A DNA stretch of 64,000 nucleotides from Mesorhizobium sp. ES1-4 (GTDB lineage Bacteria; Pseudomonadota; Alphaproteobacteria; Rhizobiales; Rhizobiaceae), in assembly GCF_020164745.1 (NCBI RefSeq), contig NZ_JAIUGV010000002.1, positions 124,001-188,000 of the forward strand, in the 5' to 3' direction. The notes beneath the pieces are model-generated. The model did no database searches, was not told the origin of the DNA, and was given only the letters and a program-made list of their open reading frames with translations. Positions 8,955 to 17,339 of the stretch are shown piece by piece; position 1 is the stretch's first letter, and every line of letters starts with the position of its first letter. The position numbers and the translations under genes are program-made.

Positions 8955-9504
8955 TAGGCGTTTCCTGCCGGCATTATGACGGCATCTGTTTGCCGCCCGA
9001 CATTGCAGCATAGCCACCGACCTCTCAAGCTCGGTGGCTAATGCTGCGTTGCGCATTTTGCGTTCAGATCCGGTCGAGGTGTCGCGCGGCTGGGCGGTCG
9101 AGCATCTCGGCGAGGTCCCACACCAGTCGGCGTCAGCGCTTCAAGAGTCGTTGCCGCCGTGCCGGTGCCCGAACGGCCCAATGCCGGTGCAACCGTCTGT
9201 TCCTGTTTCAACATCGGATCCACCAGATCACGGCTGCCGTCGCCGCTGGGGGTGAAATATGCCGCCATGGACCAGCAACTGGAAGTGCCCCGCGGACGAC
9301 CGTCGCGCCACGCCCCTCGCCCCTCAGGATCCGACCGTTCGACTAACTGTATCGGGAGGGGTTTCCATGCCATAGCAATCAGTTACCGTTGCCATGGATC
9401 CGGGCCCGGGCTGGCTCTGTTCTCCGCAATTGGTACGTCTGGACACATCGGTTGAAGACTGGAAAAGGGGGAACGCAAACTCGCCATCCGAGTTGATACA
9501 AAGC
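8955..9504. other. Long intergenic region with a strong hairpin, no convincing gene
   Basis: Open frames on both strands here are Pro/Arg/Ser-rich, lack ribosome binding sites and overlap one another. I call none of them. The only clear element is the hairpin at 9006-9046. If the downstream gene starts at 9394 instead of 9505, the gap is 440 bp. Confidence 0.5.
9006..9046 (+). terminator. Strong hairpin downstream of the histidine-rich gene
   Basis: TAGCCACCGA at 9011-9020 pairs perfectly with TCGGTGGCTA at 9031-9040 across a 10-base loop. CAGCA/TGCTG extends the stem after a one-base bulge. There is no T-run after it, so it may be a Rho-dependent 3' end or a structured RNA rather than an intrinsic terminator. 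Confidence 0.5.
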
Positions 9505-10380
9505 ATGGGGAGATCAGCGCTGAATCTGGAAGACATAGCCGGCCATCCGGCCCTGCACCGCTACGTTCGGGAACAGTCGCAGTCCCTGATCCGCATCTAT
9601 GAGGAAAGCCCGCGGCTGGCTTCCATCTTTGCCACCCAGCAGCGCTGGCTGTTGGGCCATGTAGGCCTTGCCATGCACTTCAGGCGCGACCCGAATGACC
9701 GCCGCAAGGAACTGACCGTATCGCGTTTCATCGAGGTCGTGCACAAGAACGCGGTGGCCAGTCGCAACACCGCGGACGCCTTCATCAAGGAGATGCTGCA
9801 CTACAACATCGCCGAGTATGTGGCGGGCGGGGACGGCCGCACGCACCCCCTGCAGCCGACGGCGGCCACCATCGAGCGCTTCACCGGCTGGGTGACGGCC
9901 CATCTGCGCACGCTCGACCACATCGACGGCGACGGGCGGCTGGCGAGGTTCCTGGAGCGGCCCGAAATGCTTGCCACGCTGCAGCCCCTGGTGGCTGACG
10001 GCCTGCTTGCGTCCAAGCCGGTGCGCGAACCCAATCAGACCTTTTCCCTGTTCATCTGGCTCAACAATGGCGGCATCGTCATGGACTGGCTGATGTCGGG
10101 CATCGATCCCGATCACGCGGGCCAGGAACGGATTCCGACCAGCGTTGTTTCGATCGGCGACTTCGCCAAATGGCTCAAGCTGTCGCGGACCCATCTCGCC
10201 CGCAAGCTGCGCACGGCGGAGGAACTCGGCAGCATCGGCTGGCTTGGTCAGCGCGGCCATTCGGTGATGTGGGTGTCGCACGGTTTCTACGAGGAATACA
10301 TGACCGTCCAGGCCGCCAAGCTGGCCGTCGTCGACACCGCCTTCAAGGCCTGTTTTCCACCATCGCGAGGCGCCGACTAG
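9505..10380 (+). CDS. Hypothetical protein with C-terminal helix-turn-helix-like segment
   Basis: I do not recognise the family. The protein is soluble, about 291 residues from ATG at 9505 (MGRSALNLEDIAG). An in-frame ATG at 9394 would add 37 less protein-like residues. The N-terminal 200 residues are mainly helical (HPALHRYV, FATQQRWLLGHVGLAMHF, SRFIEVVHKN). The C-terminal part (VSIGDFAKWLKLSRTHLARK, then LRTAEELGSIGWLGQRGHS) reads like a winged helix-turn-helix, so a regulator is possible. It stands alone. The hydrophobic FSLFIWLNNGGIVMDWLM stretch before the helix-turn-helix could be a packed core strand. Confidence 0.7.
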   Translation: MGRSALNLEDIAGHPALHRYVREQSQSLIRIYEESPRLASIFATQQRWLLGHVGLAMHFRRDPNDRRKELTVSRFIEVVHKNAVASRNTADAFIKEMLHYNIAEYVAGGDGRTHPLQPTAATIERFTGWVTAHLRTLDHIDGDGRLARFLERPEMLATLQPLVADGLLASKPVREPNQTFSLFIWLNNGGIVMDWLMSGIDPDHAGQERIPTSVVSIGDFAKWLKLSRTHLARKLRTAEELGSIGWLGQRGHSVMWVSHGFYEEYMTVQAAKLAVVDTAFKACFPPSRGAD

Positions 10381-10386
10381 ACTAGA

Positions 10387-10430
10387 GCAACTCCAGGAAA
10401 ACTTCGTAGCGGTTTTCCGTCCGGAATTGC
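10387..10430. repeat. Rhizobial intergenic palindromic repeat (RIME-like)
   Basis: The imperfect arms at 10387-10401 (GCAACTCCAGGAAAA) and 10413-10430 (TTTTCCGTCCGGAATTGC) fold into a stem. From memory this matches a short palindromic element common between genes in Mesorhizobium and Rhizobium. It lies between two convergent genes. Only this copy was noticed in the window. Confidence 0.6.
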
Positions 10431-10440
10431 GTGAAAGCGC

Positions 10441-10469
10441 GGTTCAGCGATTCTATCAAACGCTGAACC
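10441..10469. terminator. Bidirectional hairpin between convergent genes
   Basis: GGTTCAGCG at 10441-10449 pairs perfectly with CGCTGAACC at 10461-10469 across an 11-base loop. It sits between the ends of the hypothetical gene (+) and the aldehyde dehydrogenase (-) and could serve both. It lacks a long T-run. Confidence 0.5.
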
Positions 10470-10541
10470 CCTCCAAGCAGAGCGGCGCGGGGCTAAATCC
10501 AAGGGGGAAAGCGTGAAGCGGATCCCTGCCGTTCGGCATTC

Positions 10542-12062
10542 TCAATCGATGTCGAACGAGACGCCCTGAGCCAGCGGCAGCGCCTTGGAATAGTTCACCG
10601 TGTTGGTGGCGCGGCGCATATAGGCCTTCCATGCGTCGGACCCGCTCTCGCGGCCGCCGCCTGTTTCCTTTTCACCGCCGAAAGCGCCGCCGATCTCGGC
10701 CCCCGACGTGCCGATATTGACATTGGCGATGCCGCAATCCGAGCCGTCGACACCGAGGAAGCGCTCCGATTCCTGCAGGTCGCGGGTAAAGATCGACGAC
10801 GACAGGCCGGCGCCGACTGCATTGTGCTCGTCCAGCACGGCATCGAAATCGGAATACTTCATCACGTAGAGGATCGGCGCGAAGGTCTCTTCCGTCACCG
10901 GTGCAACCTGTTTAGGCATTTCGACCAGCGCCGGGTGGACGTAGTAGGCATCCGGATGGCCATTCTCGACCCGCGTCCCGCCGGTCACCTTGCCGCCATG
11001 GGCGGTCGCTTCGCTCAGCGCCTTCTGCATGGCATCGAACGCGGCCTTGTCGATCAACGGCCCGACCAGCGACGAGGTCTCCAGCGGATTGCCGACCGAG
11101 ACACTCTGGTAGGCCTTCTTCAGGCGCGGAACCAGTGCGTCGTAGACGCTGTCATGGACGAACAGGCGGCGCAGCGTCGTGCAGCGCTGGCCGGCGGTGC
11201 CCATGGCGCCAAAGGCGATGGCGCGCAACGCCATGTCGAGATCCGCCGTCGGGCAGACGATGCCGGCATTGTTGCCGCCCAGTTCCAGCACCGCGCGTGC
11301 AAAGCGCTTGGCCAGGCGCGGACCGACATCGCGGCCCATGCGGGTCGAGCCTGTGGCTGAGACCAGCGGCACCTTGGGGTGGTCCACCAGGATTTCGCCG
11401 ACCGCGCGGTCGCCGATGAGCACCGGTGCCAGGCCCTGTGGTGCGTCGGCGCCGAAACGCTTGACGGCACGCTTGAAGATCGCCTCGCAGGCAAGCGCCG
11501 TCAGCGGCGTCTTTTCGGAAGGTTTCCATACCACTGCATCGCCGCAGACCAGCGCAAGTGCTGCGTTCCACGACCACACGGCGACCGGGAAGTTGAAGGC
11601 CGAGATAACACCGACGACGCCGAGCGGATGCCAGGTTTCCATCATGCGGTGGCCGGGACGTTCGGTGGCGATGGTCAGACCGTATAATTGCCGGGACAGA
11701 CCGACGGCGAAATCGCAGATGTCGATCATTTCCTGCACTTCGCCGAGCCCTTCGGAGGGGATCTTGCCGACTTCGATGGACACCAGCCGGCCGAGCTCTG
11801 CCTTGTGCGCGCGCAATTCTTCGCCCAGCAGCCGCACCAGTTCGCCGCGCTTGGGACCTGGCACCAGCCGCCAGGACTGGAATGCCTGGTGGGCGGCATC
11901 GATGGTCTTTGCCGCGTCGGCCGGCGAGATCGTCGTCAACGCCGCGATTTCTTCACCGGTCACCGGGCTGCGCACGATCAGATCGCCGCCGTCAAGCGCC
12001 TCCTTGGCCACGCCCAGTTTCGCCAGAAGCTCGGCCGTTTCCTTCGCTATCGTCATTTTCAT
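10542..12062 (-). CDS. amaB: Aldehyde dehydrogenase, ALDH7 type (alpha-aminoadipic semialdehyde dehydrogenase-like)
   Basis: Oxidises an aldehyde to the acid with NAD(P)+. The ALDH7 group includes bacterial AmaB/Pcd, which convert L-2-aminoadipate semialdehyde to 2-aminoadipate in lysine breakdown. The catalytic Cys294 lies in GQRCTT and the general base Glu260 in LELGGNNAG. The cofactor motif SATGSTRMG and FNFPVAVWSWNAALAL are typical of ALDH7. The length of 506 residues fits the family. Glutaryl-CoA dehydrogenase, further down the lysine pathway, is encoded in the same window at 24221-25417 but not in the same operon. The symbol is tentative; the family is firm. Confidence 0.88.
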   Translation of the reverse strand: MKMTIAKETAELLAKLGVAKEALDGGDLIVRSPVTGEEIAALTTISPADAAKTIDAAHQAFQSWRLVPGPKRGELVRLLGEELRAHKAELGRLVSIEVGKIPSEGLGEVQEMIDICDFAVGLSRQLYGLTIATERPGHRMMETWHPLGVVGVISAFNFPVAVWSWNAALALVCGDAVVWKPSEKTPLTALACEAIFKRAVKRFGADAPQGLAPVLIGDRAVGEILVDHPKVPLVSATGSTRMGRDVGPRLAKRFARAVLELGGNNAGIVCPTADLDMALRAIAFGAMGTAGQRCTTLRRLFVHDSVYDALVPRLKKAYQSVSVGNPLETSSLVGPLIDKAAFDAMQKALSEATAHGGKVTGGTRVENGHPDAYYVHPALVEMPKQVAPVTEETFAPILYVMKYSDFDAVLDEHNAVGAGLSSSIFTRDLQESERFLGVDGSDCGIANVNIGTSGAEIGGAFGGEKETGGGRESGSDAWKAYMRRATNTVNYSKALPLAQGVSFDID

Positions 12063-12245
12063 CCCTTTTCAGATCCCGCCGCTCGTATCAAGCGGGCGAA
12101 TGCCCTCCCGGCGCCGTCGCGGCCGGGAGGGGCTATCATGGCGTGCCATTACCCGTTTCAGAGGAAAATCGCCACCCCGGCATGGTCCAAGCCCAAGCGG
12201 CATGATTGAGCCAGACGACCCTTGAGCCGACCGGGCAGAGTGCGC

Positions 12246-13520
12246 TCAGTTGGCCTTTTTCGCCGGCGCGCGCACCGCGCCGTCCTTGATCAGACGATCG
12301 ATATGCATGCGGATATGGGCTGCTTCCGCCGCCGTGTTGGCGAGCGCAATGGCGCGGTCGAAGGCAATGCGTGCCTCCTCGCCCCTGTCGAGCTGCATCA
12401 AGAGCCCGCCCTTGAGGCCGAAGAAATGGAAGTAGCCAGACAGTCTCTGCTCGAGTGGCTCGATCATCGCCAGCGCCGCCTCCGGTCCGCGCACCTTGGC
12501 GACCGCGACCGCATGGTTGAGTGTGATGACCGGCGACGGCTGCATCTGTTCGAGCAGACCGTAGAGCAGGTCGATCTCCACCCAGTCCGTGTCCTCGGCT
12601 TTCTCGGCCCGTGCATGAAGCGCCGCGATCGCCGCCTGCACCTGGTAAGGACCGGGCTTGCGGTGGCGCAGGGCCTTGTCGACCAGCGCCAGCCCTTCGT
12701 CGATCATCTTGCGGCTCCACAGGCTCCGATCCTGGTCCTCGAGCAGCACGATCTCGCCATCGCCGTCGAAACGGGCCGGTGCGCGCGCGTGCTGCAGCAG
12801 AAGCAATGCCGTCAGCCCCATGATTTCCGGCTCGGTCTGGAACAGCCTGAGCAACAGCCGGCCCAGCCGGATCGCTTCCTCGCACAGCGGTGCGCGGGCC
12901 GGCGCCTCGCCGCTGTTGGTCGAGTATCCCTCGTTGAAGATGAGGTAGACCATGGCGGCGACCGCGGCGAGCCGCTCGGAGCGCTCGACCGCGCCCGGCG
13001 TCTCGAATGGCACGCCGGCACCGGCAATGCGCGCCTTGGCGCGGGTAATGCGCTGCTCCATCGCGCTCTCGCCAACCAGGAAGGCGCGCGCGATCTGCTT
13101 GACGGTGAGGCCGGAGACGATGCGCAGCGCGACCGCGATCTGCTGCGTCGCCGGCAAGTCGGGATGACAGCAGATGAACAGCAGCCGCAATATGTCGTCG
13201 CGGTAGTGCGCGCCGTCGAGCCGCTCGGCAATATCGCTCTCGGCGTCTTCCAGATCGGAGATCTGGTCGTCCTCCGGCATAGGCGCCTGCTTGGCGCGCT
13301 TGCGCACCGCGTCGATGCCGCTGTTGCGGCCGACAAAGATCAGCCAGGCCGCCGGATCGCGCGGCGGCCCATTCTGCGGCCAGTTCTTCAATGCCCTCAG
13401 ACACGCATCCTGGAAAGCTTCCTCCGCGGTATCGAGATCACGGAAATAGCGCAGCAGCGCGCCCATCGCCTGCGGACGGGCGGCGCTGATCGCGGAGCTG
13501 ATCCAGGCGAGTTCGGTCAT
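12246..13520 (-). CDS. ECF42-type RNA polymerase sigma factor
   Basis: An extracytoplasmic-function sigma factor with a long C-terminal extension. Region 2 is near residues 20-75 (FRDLDTAEEAFQDACLRALK, then PAAWLIFVGRN) and region 4 near 120-180 (LPATQQIAVALRIVSGLTVK, IARAF, MEQRITRAK). The next 240 residues are helical TPR-like repeats, including the FNEGYSTNSG segment typical of the group formerly called SigI/RpoE-like proteins with DUF6596. Such sigma factors have no anti-sigma partner; the C-terminal domain is thought to control activity. Its ATG overlaps the TGA of the upstream DGPF gene (ATGA), the usual ECF42 arrangement. Target promoters cannot be read here. Confidence 0.9.
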   Translation of the reverse strand: MTELAWISSAISAARPQAMGALLRYFRDLDTAEEAFQDACLRALKNWPQNGPPRDPAAWLIFVGRNSGIDAVRKRAKQAPMPEDDQISDLEDAESDIAERLDGAHYRDDILRLLFICCHPDLPATQQIAVALRIVSGLTVKQIARAFLVGESAMEQRITRAKARIAGAGVPFETPGAVERSERLAAVAAMVYLIFNEGYSTNSGEAPARAPLCEEAIRLGRLLLRLFQTEPEIMGLTALLLLQHARAPARFDGDGEIVLLEDQDRSLWSRKMIDEGLALVDKALRHRKPGPYQVQAAIAALHARAEKAEDTDWVEIDLLYGLLEQMQPSPVITLNHAVAVAKVRGPEAALAMIEPLEQRLSGYFHFFGLKGGLLMQLDRGEEARIAFDRAIALANTAAEAAHIRMHIDRLIKDGAVRAPAKKAN

Positions 13521-13891
13521 GCGGGAACCCTGGCAGGATTGAAGATGGAGACCGGCCTGATTTCATACGAGCCGCCGCTCGGATTGACCTCGGAGAGCTC
13601 GCGCGCGAATTCCACGGCCTCGTCGAGATCGGCGCATTCGAGCGTGTAGAAGCCCAGGAATTGCTCCTTGGTTTCGGCGAACGGACCGTCGATGACCACC
13701 GATTCGCCTTTGACCTTCCGTAGCGTCGTCGCCGCCGTCGTCGGCAAAAGCCGCGCCACCGGGCCAAGCCGGCCAGCCTGGGCATACTTTTCCTGAACGT
13801 CGAGGAGATTGGCCATGACTTCGTCGTCCTGCGCCTTGCTCCAGGAACTGACGACATCTTCGGAGGCATAGCAGAGAATAGCGTAGAGCAT
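13517..13891 (-). CDS. YCII-related (DGPF domain) protein
   Basis: A 124-residue single-domain protein of the YciI/DGPF fold, starting MLYAILCYASED and carrying VIDGPFAETKEQFLGFYTLE, which gives the DGPF domain its name. ATG at 13891 has the ribosome binding site AAAGGACC. It is translationally coupled to the ECF42 sigma gene. The pairing of DGPF genes with ECF42 sigma factors is a known conserved arrangement, and DGPF genes are often the sigma factor's own targets. The biochemical role of the domain is not established. Confidence 0.88.
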   Translation of the reverse strand: MLYAILCYASEDVVSSWSKAQDDEVMANLLDVQEKYAQAGRLGPVARLLPTTAATTLRKVKGESVVIDGPFAETKEQFLGFYTLECADLDEAVEFARELSEVNPSGGSYEIRPVSIFNPARVPA

Positions 13892-13979
13892 CGGTGGTCC
13901 TTTTCTGTATCAAAGGACGAAACAGTAGGACCCTTCCCGACACGACGTCGATAAAAAAATCAGGACGCGACGGATTTGC

Positions 13980-15089
13980 CTACCGCCCGGTTGGCACGAG
14001 TGAGCTCTCGTGCGTCTTCAACCACCGCAGGACCAGCGCTTCCTCCTCATCGAGGCCTTCGACGGACCGCTTGCGCTTGTTGGCCTGCGTCATTTCGGCA
14101 AGCAATCGTCCTTCGCTCCAGGCTTCGAAGACCTGCGGATGGATATAGCATTTGCGGCAAACCGCGCGCGTGTTGCCCAGCCGTTCGGCCACTTTGTCGA
14201 TGACGCTGTTCATCGCCCGCTTTCGCTGTGCCTGGCTTTCGGGCAGTTCCGTCTGCGCGAACAGCGACGCGGCGTGGATGGTGCCGCCCCAGGTGCGGAA
14301 ATGCTTCGAACTGAACGCGTCGCCGACCGCGTCCCGGATGTAGCGGTTGACGTCGTCGGAGCGGACGGGGCGTCTGCGGTCCTCCTCGTCGAGATACTGG
14401 AACAGTTTCTGGCCCGGCAGGTCCTGCGCGCCCCGAACGATCCCGGCGATGCGGCGGTCGACCAGTTTCAATCTCCATTCCTTGCCGGACTTGCCCTTGA
14501 AGGCAAAGCGCAGGCTCGATCCCTTGATGTCGACATGCCGATCCCGCAACGTCGTCAGGCCGAAGCTCTTGTTGTCGCGTGCATAGGCGGCATTGCCGAC
14601 CCGGATCATCGTGTTGTCGAGCAGCCAGACGACCGCCGCGACGACGCGTTCGAGAGGCAGGCCGTGACGGCGCAGGTCGCTGTCGATCCTGCGCCGAAGC
14701 TCCGGCAGGCTTTCGGCGAAAGCGACGAGGCTGGAATATTTGGCGCCGTCGCGTTCTTCCGCCCATTGCGGATGATAGCGATACTGCTTGCGCCCACGCT
14801 GATCCCTCCCGGTCGCCTGGATATGCCCGTTCGGATCGGGCGAAATCCAGACGTCGGTCCATGCGGGCGGAATGACGATCGCCGCGATGCGTGCCCGGGC
14901 TGCATCGGAGACCGCTTTCCCGTCTGGTCCCTTGTAGGCAAATCCCTTGCCGGACTTCAGTCGACGGATGCCGGGCTCGGCATCGCTGACATAGGCCAGC
15001 GCGGTTTGGCTGGACGGTGGGTGCAGGTGCCTCGCTACATGGTCCTCCGGAGCCGCTTGACCCAAATGCATCGCCGATCTGTCCAGCAT
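13980..15089 (-). CDS. DNA topoisomerase IB (poxvirus/eukaryotic type)
   Basis: Relaxes supercoils by nicking one strand through a 3'-phosphotyrosyl link. The active-site Tyr315 lies in CRKCYIHPQ. The other expected catalytic residues are in place: Arg163 in MIRVGN, Lys in FKGKSGKEW, and the KHFRTWGGT block with Arg/His. The N-terminal domain contains GFAYKGPDGK and IPPAWTDVWI, typical of bacterial TopIB. The length of 369 residues is normal. The start at 15089 has an excellent GGAGGAGAC ribosome binding site directly upstream. TopIB is an accessory enzyme in bacteria and is often found in soil Rhizobiales. Confidence 0.93.
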   Translation of the reverse strand: MLDRSAMHLGQAAPEDHVARHLHPPSSQTALAYVSDAEPGIRRLKSGKGFAYKGPDGKAVSDAARARIAAIVIPPAWTDVWISPDPNGHIQATGRDQRGRKQYRYHPQWAEERDGAKYSSLVAFAESLPELRRRIDSDLRRHGLPLERVVAAVVWLLDNTMIRVGNAAYARDNKSFGLTTLRDRHVDIKGSSLRFAFKGKSGKEWRLKLVDRRIAGIVRGAQDLPGQKLFQYLDEEDRRRPVRSDDVNRYIRDAVGDAFSSKHFRTWGGTIHAASLFAQTELPESQAQRKRAMNSVIDKVAERLGNTRAVCRKCYIHPQVFEAWSEGRLLAEMTQANKRKRSVEGLDEEEALVLRWLKTHESSLVPTGR

Positions 15090-15364
15090 GTCTCCTCCAT
15101 CGGATTATCCCGAAGATAAGCAACGGACAGGCCACCGGTTCCAGACGCTTTGTGAAATCCTGTATCCCGGCCCCCAGCGGTGGGATCAGCCACCCACATC
15201 TCGCCATCCTGCGCCTGGCGATCATCGAGAGCGATCCAGCCGTCGACCATAGGATCTAGATCGGCAATCAGATCAGCCACCAGATGCGCGTCGTAACGGT
15301 AGCTGAAGACCGCAATCTTCTCTGACGCGTCCAGACAATCTGCCGCGACGCCGGCGTCTTGGCT
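15090..15364 (-). pseudogene. Remnant of a third glycosyltransferase gene
   Basis: Directly after the stop codon of the downstream-most glycosyltransferase, the same frame continues without an initiation codon and encodes EKIAVFSYRYDAHLVADLIA followed by DLDPMVDGWIALDDR. From memory this resembles the N-terminal segment of rhizobial glycosyltransferases of the 'FSYRYDAHLV...DGWIAFDDR' kind. An ATG overlapping the previous stop (ATATGAAG) would start the gene one frame away, so a frameshift is likely. After DDR the sequence loses all glycosyltransferase character and runs into the topoisomerase start. It looks like a decayed, truncated gene. Confidence 0.55.
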
Positions 15365-16258
15365 TCATATGGCTAGTGATTGATCGCTGGGCCGTCCAGT
15401 TGTCCTGGAACCATCGCGAGCGCCTAGATAGACGCCGATCGCCTTCGCAAATAACGCCAACGAGACGATTGGCATCGACCTCATGGCAAAAGCCAATTCC
15501 GGTCCCGAGAGGCCGATTCGCGCCAGCTTTCGAATATGCCGACGGTCCCGAAACGTGTCACGAGCAAGTCGAAAGGGCGTGGTTCTGGTTGTCCCCGCAT
15601 AGTAGACACCGCTGCGAAAGCCGCGCCAGAACTGGTCGACAATCAACCCGCTCAGTCGCGTTTCGTTGCGATGGATCGTTTTCACCTCCGGCTCCCAGAC
15701 AGGCGTGAGGTGCTTTGGCAGACGTCTTAGAAATTCCGTGTCCTCCGCGACCCGCATCGTGGCATCGAACAAGCCGTAGTTCTCAAACAGCCGGCGGTCG
15801 AAAGAGACGCCGTAGCGCAGCGCCAGTTCAGCGGGCAGGCCGGGAAGCCGGCGACCGAACAAGGCAAGGTACGCGGCACAGGCAAACAGGTTGCGGGGAT
15901 GGCTGTTCGAAATTGCGCTCGAAACCGCGCGATCTCCCGCGGAGTGCCGGCGTATTCGAGCCTCCGCCCAGCCCGGACAGGCAAGGCAATCGTCCGCAAG
16001 GAACGCGACAAAAGGCGCTGTTGTGGCCGCAATCCCGATGTTGCGAGCCGCTCCGACGAAAACTTGCTGAGCAATTTCGATCACCGGCACATCGAGGCCA
16101 GCGTCGGACAGAAGCGACCTTGTATCTCCGCCGCCAGAGTTGACCACGACGATCTCAAGAGGCGCGTTCTGATCGATCAGTGATTTGACAGAACCGACAA
16201 TACCTGCCGGTGCTCGGCAGCCAATCACGACGACCGCCAACTGCGGCTTGACTGTCAC
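15365..16258 (-). CDS. Glycosyltransferase, GT2-type fold
   Basis: A 297-residue GT-A type glycosyltransferase. The GTG start at 16258 overlaps the TGA of the upstream gene (GTGA), and the protein begins VTVKPQLAVVVIGCRAP. A longer open frame reaching 16516 is only the shadow of the upstream gene. Features are PLEIVVVNSGGGDT (nucleotide-sugar entry), VGAARNIGIAATTAPFVAFL followed by ADDC (metal-binding region) and an acceptor region with AEDTEFLRRL. Two C-terminal hydrophobic stretches may contact the membrane. It probably adds a sugar to a surface polysaccharide or lipid; donor and acceptor are unknown. It is followed by a remnant of a similar gene. Confidence 0.82.
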   Translation of the reverse strand: MTVKPQLAVVVIGCRAPAGIVGSVKSLIDQNAPLEIVVVNSGGGDTRSLLSDAGLDVPVIEIAQQVFVGAARNIGIAATTAPFVAFLADDCLACPGWAEARIRRHSAGDRAVSSAISNSHPRNLFACAAYLALFGRRLPGLPAELALRYGVSFDRRLFENYGLFDATMRVAEDTEFLRRLPKHLTPVWEPEVKTIHRNETRLSGLIVDQFWRGFRSGVYYAGTTRTTPFRLARDTFRDRRHIRKLARIGLSGPELAFAMRSMPIVSLALFAKAIGVYLGARDGSRTTGRPSDQSLAI

Positions 16259-17193
16259 AGGGCACTTTGCAGCTGAATTCGCGGGGTCGACAGCCAGCGT
16301 CGCAAGGTAATCTTGAACCTGTAGCGCAAACAGCGCCAAACGTCCGACCGCCGCTTCGGTGCGGCCGCGGCCACCGCCAGGAAGCGCGCCGCGATGTCCA
16401 GGTCGCCACGCGCATAGTGGACGCGGGCAATCTTGAGGGCGACAAGACCCTCCCGGGTCTTGAGCGCTGCGATCGGAATGCCGCAGTCGGTGAGTGTGCG
16501 CAGTTGCCGGCGCCACTCCAGGAAGCGCCGCACCGGGTTGATCGCGAAACGATCGTCGGATCGTTCCGGCGAGACCTCATAGATCATCACGGGCTCCTGA
16601 ACCATTGCCAACGATGCCTTGCTCATCAGCCGCGCCCAGAACAGCGTGTCCTCATCATAGGCAAGCCCCAGTGGAAGCCGCGTTTCCCCGATCAGGTGCC
16701 GGGCTGCCAGAACACTGCCCACGGCGACCGAACGTATATCGCCCTTCACATAAGCCGAAGCATTCGCCAGGCACGCCGCCTGATAGCCGTTCGGCACCTT
16801 GATCTGCCGATCCTGGCCATTCACCCGTCGCCGGTAGGCACCAACGATCATGTCGGCTTTCGGCCGGTTCTCCGCCTGCCGCAACAGCGCGCGCAGCCCG
16901 CCCCGAAGATGCAGGTCGTCGGCGTCGATCAGGTAAACCCAGGGATGGCGCGCTTCCGCCAGCGCCACGTTGCGGGCACCGCCGGCATCGCGGCAGGCAG
17001 CCGGCAGTACACGCAGCGGCAGAGACAGTTGGGCCGCCGCCCGTCGTGCTACATCAGCCGTATCGTCCGTCGATGCGTCGTCGACCACCAGGACCTCGCC
17101 GATGACCTCGGCCTCACTGGCGAGAGATGTCAGCGTCGTCGCAATGCTGGCCGCTGCGTTGTGGGCAGGAATGAGGACGCTGACCGCTTTCAA
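16255..17193 (-). CDS. Family 2 glycosyltransferase
   Basis: A GT2 enzyme (about 312 residues) with the classic N-terminus KAVSVLIPAHNAAASIATTL, then VLVVDDASTDDT (nucleotide-binding Asp pair), GARNVALAEARHPWVYLIDA followed by DD (the DxD metal site) and a catalytic EDTLFW-like stretch in YDEDTLFWARLM. I place the start at a TTG at 17193 after a GGTGCGGGG ribosome binding site. The GTG at 17295 would add an unlikely 34 residues. It overlaps the next glycosyltransferase by four bases, so the two are co-translated. The product is probably a cell-surface glycan. No export or polymerase genes are adjacent. Confidence 0.85.
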   Translation of the reverse strand: MKAVSVLIPAHNAAASIATTLTSLASEAEVIGEVLVVDDASTDDTADVARRAAAQLSLPLRVLPAACRDAGGARNVALAEARHPWVYLIDADDLHLRGGLRALLRQAENRPKADMIVGAYRRRVNGQDRQIKVPNGYQAACLANASAYVKGDIRSVAVGSVLAARHLIGETRLPLGLAYDEDTLFWARLMSKASLAMVQEPVMIYEVSPERSDDRFAINPVRRFLEWRRQLRTLTDCGIPIAALKTREGLVALKIARVHYARGDLDIAARFLAVAAAAPKRRSDVWRCLRYRFKITLRRWLSTPRIQLQSAL

Positions 17194-17339
17194 GTTACAA
17201 AACCCCGCACCTGCGTTGCAGCGCCAGACTATTGTCTCCTCAAGGCGAAAGCAGATTAACGGCCACATCGACGTTTGAGAAGCCACCTTAGCCACTCAGG
17301 ATTGCGTGATGCGGTCTTTGCGCGCAAGTGAGCGCACCG

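Noticed and set aside
9038..9373. Minus-strand frame of 111 codons in the long gap
   Set aside because: Pro/Arg/Thr-rich with no ribosome binding site, overlapping competing frames on the other strand.
15035..15280. Small 81-codon minus-strand gene upstream of the topoisomerase
   Set aside because: Its protein-like half belongs to the glycosyltransferase remnant, which continues upstream without a start. The other half overlaps the topoisomerase start in another frame.
16259..16516. N-terminal extension of the second glycosyltransferase
   Set aside because: This part is the out-of-frame shadow of the first glycosyltransferase. The GTGA overlap at 16255-16258 gives the natural start.
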